Assembly (NCBI GenBank): GCA_030490835.1
Contig: CM059971.1
Coordinates: 1,426,001 to 1,490,000, forward strand
DNA length: 64,000 bases
Source of the DNA: Annona cherimola
Lineage: Eukaryota; Streptophyta; Magnoliopsida; Magnoliales; Annonaceae
Direction: 5' to 3'
This document shows positions 1 through 10,718 of this stretch, piece by piece. The translations under genes and the position numbers were made by a program. How positions within the stretch are numbered: the stretch's first letter is position 1; every line of letters starts with the position of its first letter. The notes beneath the pieces are model-generated. The model was given only the letters and a program-made list of their open reading frames with translations, made no database searches and was not told where the DNA came from.

Positions 1-1619
1 AATAAAAAGGGTTTTCAAGATACTAAAAATGAATGATGTTAAGTATAACTAACAGAGTAAATTTTTCATCTAACCATTAAGATTTTAAAAATATAAGAGT
101 TATATGAAAAAAGGAGTTTCATGGAAGGGGGTCTGTACATTTGGATCATTTTATATCGAGATCTAAATGGAGGAACCAACGCCTTAATGGCACCAAATCA
201 TGCCCCATATGCGGGTGACTTAGGCTCAACTCTTGCCAGCCTAGCTTATTAAAAAAAAAAAAAAAAACCTTACCAGCCTTACTTTGTACGAGAAATTTGT
301 GGTGGGAATTTTTGGTGGCTTAAATGTATTTACTTATAAAATAAATAAATAAATAAATAAATGGAGAGACCAACATTGTACAGTTCTGTAGCAACTATAG
401 AACTGAAAGCGGTCTGTTGCAGATTTCGAACTTAGAAGGGTAGAGAGGTATACAACTATAAATTATTTTACAAACTTTAAGGAACTATCCGTAAATCTCG
501 CAGGAACTTAAAAGACTGTCTGCTGCTGCTGCTGAGCGAGCTTCGGCTTCCCATGTGAGATGCGGTGAAACACGAGGTGAGGTGGTTTTCTTGACTTTCC
601 CTTCGCCTTCGCCTTCTTCCACGCGGAAACTTGTATTTCTAAAATTTATTAATGCCTTCTGCTCGAAGGGTCAACGATTTCCGGATGAATCCCTAAGCCG
701 CCTGCAAGAAGCAAGGTTGATGGCGGAAAGGTAAGAAGTTGTAATCGTTGCTTAAATTAATTTCCTACTTATCTTAAATTTTATATTAATTATTATCGAT
801 GTACGATTTAATTCAGATTTTCATTAAACATATGATGAAGAAAATACATGATTTTTATTTTAAGATCACCAAAACGCAATAAGAATAAATACTATTGTCG
901 ATATTAGGAAAAAATAAATTTAACAAATATAAGCAAATATTTTTAGAAAGAATAAGAGAAATATTGTAAAAATATACTAAATTTACAAAAAAAATTCGGC
1001 ATGAATGAGGAAAAAGAGTTAGAGATATTTTCATAACTTTTTAGAAGTGAAATAATGAAAATTTTTAGGAAAATTGCAATACAAGAATATTTTTTCTTTT
1101 AATTCACTGAAACATATTTAACGGCCATATACAATTTTAAGTATTATACTGTCAAAAAATACATGAAATTATGAATTCCATCAAATATAATATGATAGAT
1201 GCTGATAAAATTTAATGATAGATATGTAATACTTTAAAGCAATCTTGCTTCTCTTAAATCTCTTTTCCATGTACCTCTCATTTTTAAAATCTCCATAGTT
1301 AATAAAAAATTCACTTTATTCATTGTATTTAATATCATTTATAGTGTATTGGAAACCTTTTTGCTTTTTAAATTTTACTGTATATGGGTCACATTTATAA
1401 ATATGTAAAATCAATGTAATAAAATGACTCACTGCTAAAATATCAATTTTAAAATAATTTTTTCAACATCTAAACATCTAAAATATCACTACTATGTGAA
1501 TAAATAATTTTATGAAGTATTATTACATTATAATATATGTGTGAATAGATTTAAGCGTTTTTCATAATTTACACATGAATATATATTTTGACCAAATGTG
1601 ACACTTGTACATATTTGAT
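1..1619. other. AT-rich intergenic DNA with one exon-like island
   Basis: I see no supported coding gene here. The stretch is AT-rich, with short A runs and an ATAA repeat near 335-360. The only gene-like part is a GC-richer island at about 520-735, listed separately. Confidence 0.5.
520..730 (+). other. Orphan first-exon candidate
   Basis: A GC-richer island with CTG and CTTCGC repeats, like a plant 5' leader, ends in an ATG at 720. That ATG opens only four codons (Met-Ala-Glu plus a split codon) before a good splice donor, AG|GTAAGA, at 731. I found no convincing downstream exon in the next 2 kb. It could be the start of a decayed gene or of a noncoding transcript, or chance. The leader-like composition and the strong donor are the only support. 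Confidence 0.25.
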
Positions 1620-1622
1620 TTA

Positions 1623-1898
1623 GGGTGTGTTTGACATTTAATAGAAAATGTAAAGTTAAAACTTTTCAATCTAAAACTTTTCACTCTCCACAACCATCAT
1701 ATTTTTTAATTATTTTTTCACATTTTCCTATACAACTACCATACATTCCAATCATTTCTATACAACTATCCATAAAACTAACCTATTTATTTTAACTTTA
1801 TCCTCTTTACTACTCATCATTACCTCTATCACATCATTTGACAACTTTTACTTTTCAAAACTTTTTATCAAAAGTTTTATTCATTACTAAACACACCC
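1623..1898. mobile_element. MITE, GGGTGTGTTTG-ended family, 3-bp TSD
   Basis: A 276-bp non-coding element bounded by inverted ends GGGTGTGTTTG and TAAACACACCC. The trinucleotide TTA lies directly on both sides (1620-1622 and 1899-1901), as expected for a PIF/Harbinger (Tourist-like) insertion. The interior is AT-rich, with alternating CAACTACC and CATTTTCC-type motifs that recur in the other copies of this window. No ORF is present, so it depends on a transposase from elsewhere. Confidence 0.8.
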
Positions 1899-2759
1899 TT
1901 AAATGACATTAACTATCTCATTGAAACGATGATTTTTCCTCTCTACAATTGCTTCATTGAAACAATTTAACCTTAATATGTTTCAATTAATATTGGTAAA
2001 CCATTAATTTACGACATCAAGTGATTCAAATAGCATATTAAGTATAAATAGTTTTAATTAGGAAAAATTTGAAAGAGCAAAATCTTCCTTTCGATAGGAT
2101 AGTTAACTGTTGTTTTGACTGCATGTATATGATAAAATTTATGGTGAAATGTTACGGAGAAAAGAGAAAATTTTAAAATATTGTAGGTAGCATGTAAGAA
2201 TTTTTTTGATTGCTTTTCTTACTGTTTCTATGATAACTTCTACTCACAAAACAACATCACTTGTGGCTAAGCAAACAAAAGAGAGCAAAAAGTGTCTCTA
2301 ACATGTATATATCACTGCAAGCAAGATGGCGAGGTAGGCACAGTCTTCCGCAGATTAACTTGCTTCTTCTTGTTTGAATTGTTCAATGATAATGAGGAAA
2401 CTTTACAAGTTGCCCATTCCAGTAGACGTCTGCCCATTGTTACTGTCGACTTTCCTCCCTTTGGCTCCTTCATTTTTTTTTTTTTATCCATTCAAGTGAA
2501 GTGATTAGAGTACCCCAGGAATGAAAAAAATAACAAAACTATCAAATGAATTAAACTCGCATTGAGGACAGGATTTTTACCACAATTCTGCCATCGCATA
2601 TCATATCAGTGCAGCTTCGCGACCGATTCAATACCCTGCACAGAAAGAGGAGAGATATAGAGTTATGCATGCACTGTGGAAGTAACTTTTGAAATACCCA
2701 TCAAAATTAAGAAAATTGAACAAATTTTGCATATCAGATGCTTTAGAATCTATTCAGAT

Positions 2760-5723
2760 CTACGTTGGCACTAACATTCTCGTTATACTCCACTTGTATG
2801 ACTCATTCCCTTTGGAGAAGCTTCTCTGCAGCACCATATCCGCTCTTGCTCCTTGCTGCTCATCTTTCTTGCCGTTCTCAAACCATAGGTCTTGGCTGTA
2901 TGGTTCAACACTTCCATCCTCCTGCGGAATCAGTGAGAGTGACGGCCAATGCTGCTTGGTCTTCCTAGATCTCGCAGATGAGTTATTTTCAACTTCAATT
3001 GGACTTGCTTCTGGATTTCCATTGTCCTTGCCAATTCTTCGGGTCAAAGGACCAGAGAAAGTTGGTATATGATAGGAAGTAGATGCAGAAGCTTCATATC
3101 TTTGAGATGCCTGCTTCCCCTGGCAGGATCTTCTGGGCCTTGAACTGCTATTCTCTAACAAAGAGCCAGATTTCTGGCTAGTACTGTGTCTTAAAGCTGC
3201 TCCCTGCGTTTCTGTTCTGCACACTAATTGCTCACACTGATTGTAATCTGGCTGTCCCAAGTAACCTAAGTCGGCAACTTGGCTTTTGCTAGAAGAAGAA
3301 GCAATGCAGCTGCCGGTCATTTCCAATTCTGATGGTTGTAGGCTCATAGTCACAGTCACGGGGCAACCAAAAGCTTCACTTAAAGCTTTAGAAATGGTTT
3401 CCTCAGAGACTTCTGCGGCAATTTTGTCTTCCATGCGCTTGAACATTAGATGCACAATGGCATTAGCTGATGCAAGGAAGATAATTCAAAGAACAATTCA
3501 GCCTTGTGCAAGTTAAGGAGGAAGACTCTAGAAAAGTTGGTTACAGTCATCACCTCTCGATACAGTTAAGGAGATAAGTTTGCCCTTTTGACTAAGGAAT
3601 TCCTTCAAATATTGGCTGTTAATCCGTTCTAGCATGTCCTGCCACACAACTTCCATATCCTCAATGATCTTACCGGTGCCTTTTTCTTCATTGCTATGGC
3701 TTCTTAGGGGCACGTCTTGACTACTGATGTTGGGTTGCTGTGGTATTCCATCCGTAATGTGCTTAGTCCTGGACTTTCTTTGGCGGACAAGATCAGCGAA
3801 TCCATTGGAATTCATTTCTGTAGAGTTTCTTCTGCTGCTGCTATCTGTCATGTCAGCTGCAAATACAAGAGAGCTCATGGTCGGTTATAGACGGTGCAAT
3901 TTCTAGGAGCAAACCACTATATTGCGCTGAAAATAGTACCTGGGGCCAAAATCTCTTCAGGCAGAAGGATATCCGGAGAAATTCCATCTGAGGTATTGGA
4001 TGATGCAATTTGCACCATCGCAGCAATGACCCAAGTAGTATGGTCACTTGATAAGGGCAGATGTTTATCAGTTTCGACCAATATCTTTAGCGCATGGCAC
4101 AGTGTTGTAGATTGTCTATGCACTGCAAGATATGCACAGCTCATAAGCAAGACTAAGCAGGAAGTAACCGCGAGACTAATAGAAGAATTTTATGAAACTG
4201 CAATGATGGGAACTTACTTCCAACTGGCGATTGATTTCTCGGTACCCTTTTTTCTTTTGAGGAAGGATCGCCGGACAGTATATCTGAAATGAGAGATGCT
4301 AACTGGGATATAAGCACTTGGGGTTTAACCCCAGATGCAATTAGCTCCTTTGTCCACCTCACAGTCTTAACAGCATCACCAGATATAGCCGTGTCAAGTA
4401 CTCTAGTAAGCTCATTTTGGGGCACCAGACCTACCTGTTTTCAGTGTCAAAGAAGTTAATTTTAAGCAGAAAGTTCTATGAGTTGATATTAATAACTGAA
4501 ATTAAAAGGTATGCAATGAACAAAGTACCCACAAGCTGTTGAACCATGCAACTTGTGATTTTTGATTCTATCAGTGACAGCTGGTCCAAAATGTTCTCTG
4601 CTTCTCGCAGAGATCCATCGGCCTTGGCTGCTATCAGCTGCAGTGCATCCCTTCCAATTCTTATACCTTCTCGAGCAACGATTCTTGCAAGTTTCAGGAC
4701 TATATCCGTGTCTCTAAGCTTTTGGAAGCTGAATTTCTGGCATCTGGACAGAACTGCTCTAGGCAATCCATTAGCATCCTCAGTGATCATGATAAAAACC
4801 ATGGAAGCATCTTTCCCTACCTCCACCATACTAAGAAGTTCATCCCATGCTTCCTCTTTCAGCATATGGCATTCATCTATAATAAATATCTTGAAGCCAG
4901 AGAAGCTCCACGTGAATGTTGTGCTCTGGAGAAGGGTTCTGATCCTTTGAAAGCCAGAAGATCTGCTTCCGGAGCATAATTCAGTGATATAGAGGCTTCT
5001 GGAACAACCCCTACAGCGCCAACAGGGCTTGTTAGAGCAAGCATCGGACTCGCAGTTAGAAGCCATTGTGAATACTTTGGCTGTGGAAGTCTTGCCAGTG
5101 CCACCGGGCCCATGGAAGAGATAAAGAGGTGCTATCTTACCCATGTGGATTGCATTCGACAGAGCCTTGATGTTGATTTCATGGCCAATGATATCCTCAA
5201 AAACTCTTGGCTCATAATTCTCGCAAAAGCCAATTCTCTTTCTGCTTCTGTCAGTGGCAACAGATCTACAGCTGACATCACGTGGAACAACCTTCATTCC
5301 AGCCATGTCATTTGCTGAATCAGAGGACGAACTTCTTTTTTCATCACTGGACTCGTGTGAAGTGTTCACCAGAGCTTTGGAAGCATCTGTTGATTTTCTC
5401 CTAGATGAATTCACAGGTGTTCTTTTTGTTCTTCTCCTTGAAGGTAGAGGTTGCAAGCTGATGGTGGAGCTGCCACTGCCGTTCTCTTGCTTTCCCGGTG
5501 CTGTTGACGAGAAGGTATCAGCGCTCATGGCAGCATGTGGTCTTGCGCTAAGATGGGTGGAAATGTGTTGCTCTGTGGGTGATATCCCAGCATGGTGATG
5601 AGTAGAGTGAGAAAATGATCGGCGTGAGTTGCTGCTTTTTCTCCTTCTTCTTGCAGTTGATGATGGTCTCTTTTCCTCATTGGCAAAGAACACTGCGAAG
5701 GAACGATCCATCACTCTTTCCAT
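2760..5723 (-). CDS. STICHEL-like protein (DnaX/clamp-loader-like AAA+), five exons
   Basis: Exons read on the minus strand are 5723-4529, 4430-4218, 4122-3940, 3856-3554 and 3466-2760. Together they are 2601 nt, exactly 867 codons including the stop. Introns are GT-AG; the first acceptor must be the TAG just before 4430, because only it restores the family sequence QLVGLVPQNEL. The protein has a Ser/Arg-rich N terminus (1-165). An AAA+ core of bacterial DnaX type follows: YEPRVFEDIIGHE at 170, Walker A GPGGTGKT at 205-212, a Cys cluster at 224-240, Walker B-like IIDECH at 281-286 and sensor motif SRCQ at 326-329. Then come a DnaX domain-III-like part and a poorly conserved tail. Arabidopsis STICHEL controls trichome branching; the role of this shorter paralogue class (about 860 residues, STICHEL-like 2 type) is less clear. 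The window reads no upstream exon, so a missed N-terminal exon is possible. Confidence 0.9.
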
Positions 5724-6000
5724 CTATGTGAGTGAGAGGGTGTGTTGTTACTTCTTCTTAATTCCTGGGTAGAATAAGAAGCAGACTTTGGTGGTGACAG
5801 CCGTCCCTCATCTCTCCCATATTGATCGATGAATGAAAAGAGCCGGCTGGGCAAGTGCTGTTTGGCCGGCAGCTAAGACAGTGTGGCCGAGTTTGGATGA
5901 GGTAATATTAGGCAAGGCAGACAGCGGTGGTAACTGACCAAGGTGGAATTCAAAGTAGCCAGCACTTACATGTCCTGAGTCTTCCTAATAACAATCTCTC
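5724..6000 (-). promoter_or_regulatory. 5' leader and proximal promoter of the STICHEL-like gene, with a uORF
   Basis: Upstream of the ATG at 5723 the minus strand carries a 20-codon upstream ORF (5820-5758), beginning MGEMRDGCHH and ending at TAA, 34 bases before the main ATG. If transcribed, it would be met first by scanning ribosomes. No clear TATA box was identified. The uORF is read directly; a regulatory effect is inference. Confidence 0.35.
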
Positions 6001-7060
6001 ATTCTAACCAATTTGGGTAACAAGAAATTGAATTGCTGTATTTTATATATCGATACAGATAAATTTTTTAATGGGGACTAATTTGTGTATAAATGGGTGA
6101 GTATGTGTGTGGTTTTGGAAGCTTTTGCAGGGAATCTGAAACCAAACTCTCCTGTCCTGTCCTGTAATCCTGTCTTCTTTTATCCACACGGATTAGCTGG
6201 ATATTTTTTTTTAAAAAAAAAAAAGAAGGAAAGGATAGCGACGTAGAGTCAACATTTTTGGAAGGCATGCCAGTTGTTGATTAAAGGGGAACCCTCCCTC
6301 AAAATTCCAATAATCAAATCCTCGCATGTAAAGTGATGGAGACAGAATAAGAAGCCAGTTAGTTTCCACTGGTGACATGAAATGGAACTATTCATTAATC
6401 TTTGTCCAACTTGTGCATAATTCATGGCTTCCTGGTCTTGGTCTGTAAAAAATGCAATCAATTATCTGGAAAATGGGGTGCTTTTATGTTAGCTAAACAG
6501 ACTGGCTGTGATCGCCTCATAGAAACACCCATTTAATGCCAGATATATGTAAAACTAGAAACTGACGAAACAGCAAATATGCAGACTTCCATCACTGGAA
6601 TCTTCTCGTATGTGGTAATATCATTTCCTTTAAACTAGGTCCAGGATGGATTTTCTCAGCCGAACAAATCAGCTGATCGATTAAGTGATAAACAACAACC
6701 ATCCATCCCTTTCCAAAGGAAGAAGAACAAGAAGATAGAAAGCTCTTATTCCCAGAAGAGAAATTACACAATTTCATTGCAAAAACAATTGATAGCCAAC
6801 TTAAACAGAGTAGATTAATTGGTGGAGAGGATGCAAACTAACACAGAGAGTTTGGAAGTTATTAATTTGTTCCACACATTTAAAAACCAAATGAAAATGC
6901 AAAATTAATATGATAAAGTCACCAAACCGGAGAGCGATATTCTAATAGTATATGTTTCTTTTTAGCAGTTGATCTGTAACAGCACACAGATTTATATTAT
7001 TTTTTTTATTTTTTTAAGGATTCATTTCAAAGATGATTATGCGACTACAAAATTTATCCC
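6001..7060. other. Intergenic DNA, nothing recognised
   Basis: Only short ORFs under 75 codons occur, none with a recognisable motif. The stretch is AT-rich with A and T runs near 6200 and 7000. Confidence 0.5.
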
Positions 7061-7078
7061 TATTTTAAAATGAGGACC

Positions 7079-7454
7079 GATCTTTTCAGACCGGTCCAAA
7101 AATATATTTTTTTATTTTTTTTTGAAAAATAATTTTATAAACTTGTTAATCTAGTTATATTTATTTTATAAACCAAGTTTTATCATTTTTGGATATATCT
7201 ATATATTTATTTTGGATTTTAAAAAACAGGGGTATTTAAGTCATTTTAAGAATATTTAAAATGACTTAAATACCCCTGTTTTTAAAAATCCAAAATAAAT
7301 ATATATACATATCTAAAAATGATAAAACTTGGTTTATAAATTAAATATAACTAGATTAACAAGTTTATAAAATTATTTTTCAAAAAAAAAATAAAAAAAA
7401 TAAATTTTTGGACTGGTCGGAAATCACCGGATTTCCGACCGGTCTGAAAAGATC
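7079..7454. mobile_element. Foldback MITE with near-perfect long inverted repeat
   Basis: The sequence from GATCTTTTCAGACCGGTC at 7079 is mirrored by GACCGGTCTGAAAAGATC ending at 7454. The arms are about 180 bp and meet near 7250 around a TTTAAG/CTTAAA core. Arm-to-arm identity is very high, including the T-run and the AACTTGTTAATCTAG stretch, so the transcript would form one long hairpin. No ORF is present. The flanks also resemble each other (TATTTTAAAA), but a clean target duplication was not found. Confidence 0.75.
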
Positions 7455-7650
7455 ATGCGTCTTTTAAAATATAAGCACAAGGGTAATGAGAGAAAAAATG
7501 ATAAAATTGAAGAAGTAAGACAATAATGCAATTTAACAGGGATAATTATTTGGAATAACGAGAATAAAAATGAAATAAATAAGGTTGTTTCGTGGAAATA
7601 TGAAATAATGATTATACATACAAATAATAATTTAAAAACAAGTTTCTTAG

Positions 7651-8183
7651 GGGTGTGTTTGACAATGATAAAAACATGACAATTTAAAAATTTTCACTCT
7701 CTATAACTACTCTATTTTTTAATTATTTCTTCACATTTTCCTATATAACTTCTATACTTTTCAATTATTTCTGCACAACTATTCATAAAACTAACTTATC
7801 TATTTTAACTTTTTCTTCTTTACTTCTCATCATTGCCTTTATCATAAAATATTACTTTATGAGTGTTTTTGACAATTGATAGAAAATGTAAATTAAAATT
7901 TTCAATCTCAAACTTTTCACTCTCCACAATTATCATATTTTTTAATCATTTTTTCACATTTTGTAGTGCAATTATTTATACACAACCATCCACGTAATTA
8001 ACTTATCTATTTTAACTTTATCTTCTTTACTACTTATTATTATCTATATTATATCACATCATTTGACAACTTTTACGCTCTAAAACTTTTCATCAAAAGT
8101 TTTATTCATTACTAAACACACCTTGTAACTTTTACTTTGTAAAACTTTTTATCGAAAATTTAATCCATTTCCAAACAAAAACC
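7651..8183. mobile_element. Nested pair of GGGTGTGTTTG-family MITEs
   Basis: An outer copy begins at 7651 with GGGTGTGTTTG and resumes after 8123 with ACTTTTACTTTGTAAAAC, ending near 8183 in a mutated CCAAACA terminus. It is interrupted at 7861-8122 by a second, diverged copy (GAGTGTTTTTG to CTAAACACACC). The same internal motif series occurs twice, which is what nesting predicts. Outer ends and exact duplications are eroded. Confidence 0.65.
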
Positions 8184-8299
8184 AAATCATTTCCAAAGGA
8201 GTGAAGAAAGTGTATATATATATATATATGATCATGTGGGGCCCATTTCAGCGATATTACACCGGAAGCATTACTATACCTAAATATTTTTGTATATAT

Positions 8300-8585
8300 A
8301 TATTCTATGCTCTCCGATGCATATATCTATTTTTTAAATTTTTTTTTCGTAAAACTACTAATTTAAGTGTATTCAATATGTGTATTCAATATGTGTATTA
8401 ATTTTTATCATTTTTAGATTTTTAAATCAGAAAAAATCTAAAAATTTCTAAAAATGGTAAAAATCGATACATATATTAAGTATATTTAAATTAACAGTTG
8501 TATAAAAATTTTCAAAAAAATAAAAAAATGGATGTATGCACCTAAGAGCATTGAGCCTCAACGCTCCCGGGAGCATACAACCAGG
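8300..8585. mobile_element. Diverged relative of the ACCCGGGTGC foldback MITEs
   Basis: The stretch carries an arm pair ATTTTTAGATTTTTAAATC and AATCTAAAAATTTCTAAAAATGG. Its right end, ATTGAGCCTCAACGCTCCCGGGAGC, matches the subterminal palindrome of the elements at 42304-43140. The left end is too degraded to place, and no target duplication is visible. Confidence 0.45.
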
Positions 8586-9215
8586 TGTATGTGTCTATAT
8601 ATATATATTCACTCTTCTTTAATATTACCAAATACACCTTAAGAGTTACCCATACATTTGGGAAAAAAAAATCTTTGTACTTTTTCATGCATTTTCCATC
8701 ATGATGTGACATTAACTACTTAAGTACTATGCTTTTCAATTATTTGCTTATGTTTTTATACAAATATTTTATTTATTTTAATTTATTTCTTTTACTCATG
8801 ATCATTGCTCTTCTCATATAACATCCATCTCTCTTTCTCAAAATTTTCAAAATTCATTTTTTTCCTGATGCCAAAGGTACCTTAAATATGATTCATAATC
8901 GTTTTTTTTACATGAGAAGGAAAGATTAATTTAGATTTTAACCCTGACATTTTAATTTGATGAAAACATAGCCAAAACTGACTGTGTGATCTTATTTAGA
9001 ATTTGTTGGGGTCATGTATTAATACCAAAATAAAAGAAGACGGGCTCACTTGAGCAGGCATCGATACAATGTACCCGGTGCTTTAATTAATTTTTTTATT
9101 TTTTAAAAAATTCAACTTAATATATATATTAAATATATTTAGATTAATAATTATATAATTTTTTTTTTTAAATGTGAAATACCCGGTCACCCGAGGTCCG
9201 CACTATTTTTTTAAA

Positions 9216-9506
9216 GGGTGTGTTTGGCATTTTAGAAAAGTGGTCAAGTTAAAACTTTTCAATCTAAAACTTGTCACTTTTCATAACTATTAATTTTTAA
9301 ATTATTTTTTACACATTTTTCTATACAACAATCCTACTTTTCAATCATTTCTACACAACTACCAATACAACTAACCTATTTATTTTAAATTTATTTTCTT
9401 TACTCCTCATCATTACTCCTATAACATCACATCATTTTCTACTAATTTGACAAGTTTTACATATAAAACTTTTCATCAAAAGTTTTACAACTTCCCAAAC
9501 ACACCC
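9216..9506. mobile_element. MITE, GGGTGTGTTTG-ended family, 3-bp TSD
   Basis: A 291-bp element with inverted ends GGGTGTGTTTGG and CCAAACACACCC, and AAA on both sides (9213-9215 and 9507-9509). The interior matches the copy at 1623. Because the TSD is AAA rather than TTA or TAA, the family is not strict in its target choice. Confidence 0.75.
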
Positions 9507-9539
9507 AAAATTTTTTCAATGAAATCCCGACGTCCGCAC

Positions 9540-10206
9540 TTCAGCCTGAGGAAAAAGCTTTTCTTCTGCTTTTCGTCGACTATTTTCGCATAACTACGTA
9601 GGCATGTTTCGAAAGAAACAAAACGCCCGCTCATTTTTGTACTGTAGCTCGAAAATTCTCCATCTCGGCTTCCTTCTTGCAGGAATTTTTAGGGTTGGAG
9701 CTTCTCTCCGCATTCCCAACACTTTTTCTGAGATTAGGTTTTCTTTCTTCACTGAATTGGAATTCCCAGCTTCCAAAACCCTACCAGTACGAACTTCCTT
9801 TTCTGAGTTGTCTCTGCATTCTCCAAGCTCAATCTCTGGTCGAGTTGAGTCCATCCCTGTTTTGCATTTTGCTCAGCTGGTGACGATTCAGCGCTTCAGG
9901 GAGATTCCAGCATGTATATAAAGCAGGTAATTCAGGTTTCTCAAAATTTCAGCTCTTAAATGATTTTCTCTGGGAGGCTTGTTCCATTTATTCGTGTTGT
10001 TATGTTTCTGAGTGCTAAATTAACGGTTGGAACTCGGAAAATTGAGAATTTTGCGGTGTTTGGAGCCGAAGGCTTTCTCTTCATTGAAACCGGTCCATCT
10101 TTTCACTTATTTGGTTTTCTTTTAAATTAGGTTACCAATGATGGGTTTAACGGCCACAAGGAACAGATTGCAACCGAACACTTCAGCCCGAAAGGGAATT
10201 GCATAG
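9540..10206 (+). pseudogene. SMC3: SMC3 5' fragment: leader, exon 1 and exon 2
   Basis: After a CT-rich leader (9540-9911) an ATG at 9912 encodes MYIKQ, ending at a GTAATT donor (9927). A second exon, 10131-10206, continues in frame as VTNDGFNGHKEQIATEHF and on to GNCI, then a GTAATG donor. This is the N terminus of the cohesin ATPase SMC3 (family start close to M-F/Y-IKQVIIEGFKSYKEQ). Several usually invariant residues are changed (KSY to NGH), and the next exon, which should carry the Walker A motif GANGSGK, is absent before a retrotransposon begins at 10719. It is therefore a truncated fragment. Its splice sites and leader look intact, so it may still be transcribed. Confidence 0.8.
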
Positions 10207-10718
10207 GTAATGACATCTACGTTGTTTGTTTTCTGCATTAGAATTTTCATCGTTTCTCTACAAGTATAGTGGTTGGAATGCCCTTAGCATGAGCATTGTT
10301 GTGTTGGTAAATTAGACAAGTGTATTTGTTTGATTGTCCTTCCTTCTAGTTAAGGCACTGCTTTCGCAAAGAGTGGGAAGGATTTTAGATCAATGCTCCG
10401 TTCTTAAGATGTGGCTATGATGGGTTCATAGCCCCCATGTTACGATCAGTGGACACAACCTTCTCCTTAGGCCTGGTTACAGCTGCGTTCAAGAGTCTCT
10501 CATGCACATCACTACCTCACCGATTAATTCTGCTCCATAGGCACTAGCCAGATGCTAGCTGAGACTGTACAGGTTGGAAAAATTATGAAGTCTGCATATG
10601 TCTAATAAGGTTTAAGTTAACTCTTTTACTGAAGTCTGTGCAGCATATAACAAAGTAAGAAAATATTATTTGGCCAATATACAAAACATTTCGTTCCTTA
10701 TAACAGACACCAGTAGTA
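10207..10718. other. Remnant intron-like DNA after the SMC3 fragment
   Basis: The 0.5 kb between the SMC3 exon-2 donor and the LTR element has no ORF and no recognisable exon. It is probably old SMC3 intron or flanking DNA. Confidence 0.4.

Noticed and set aside
2292..2504. 70-codon plus-strand ORF
   Set aside because: It has no recognisable motif, ends in a T-run of Phe codons, and splice-like signals do not link it to other exons.
3894..4292. 132-codon plus-strand ORF
   Set aside because: It is antisense to exons 2-3 of the STICHEL-like gene, whose family motifs decide the strand.
9594..9921. ORFs on both strands over the SMC3 leader
   Set aside because: They overlap the 5' leader and show no family resemblance. 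The ATG at 9912 is explained by SMC3.
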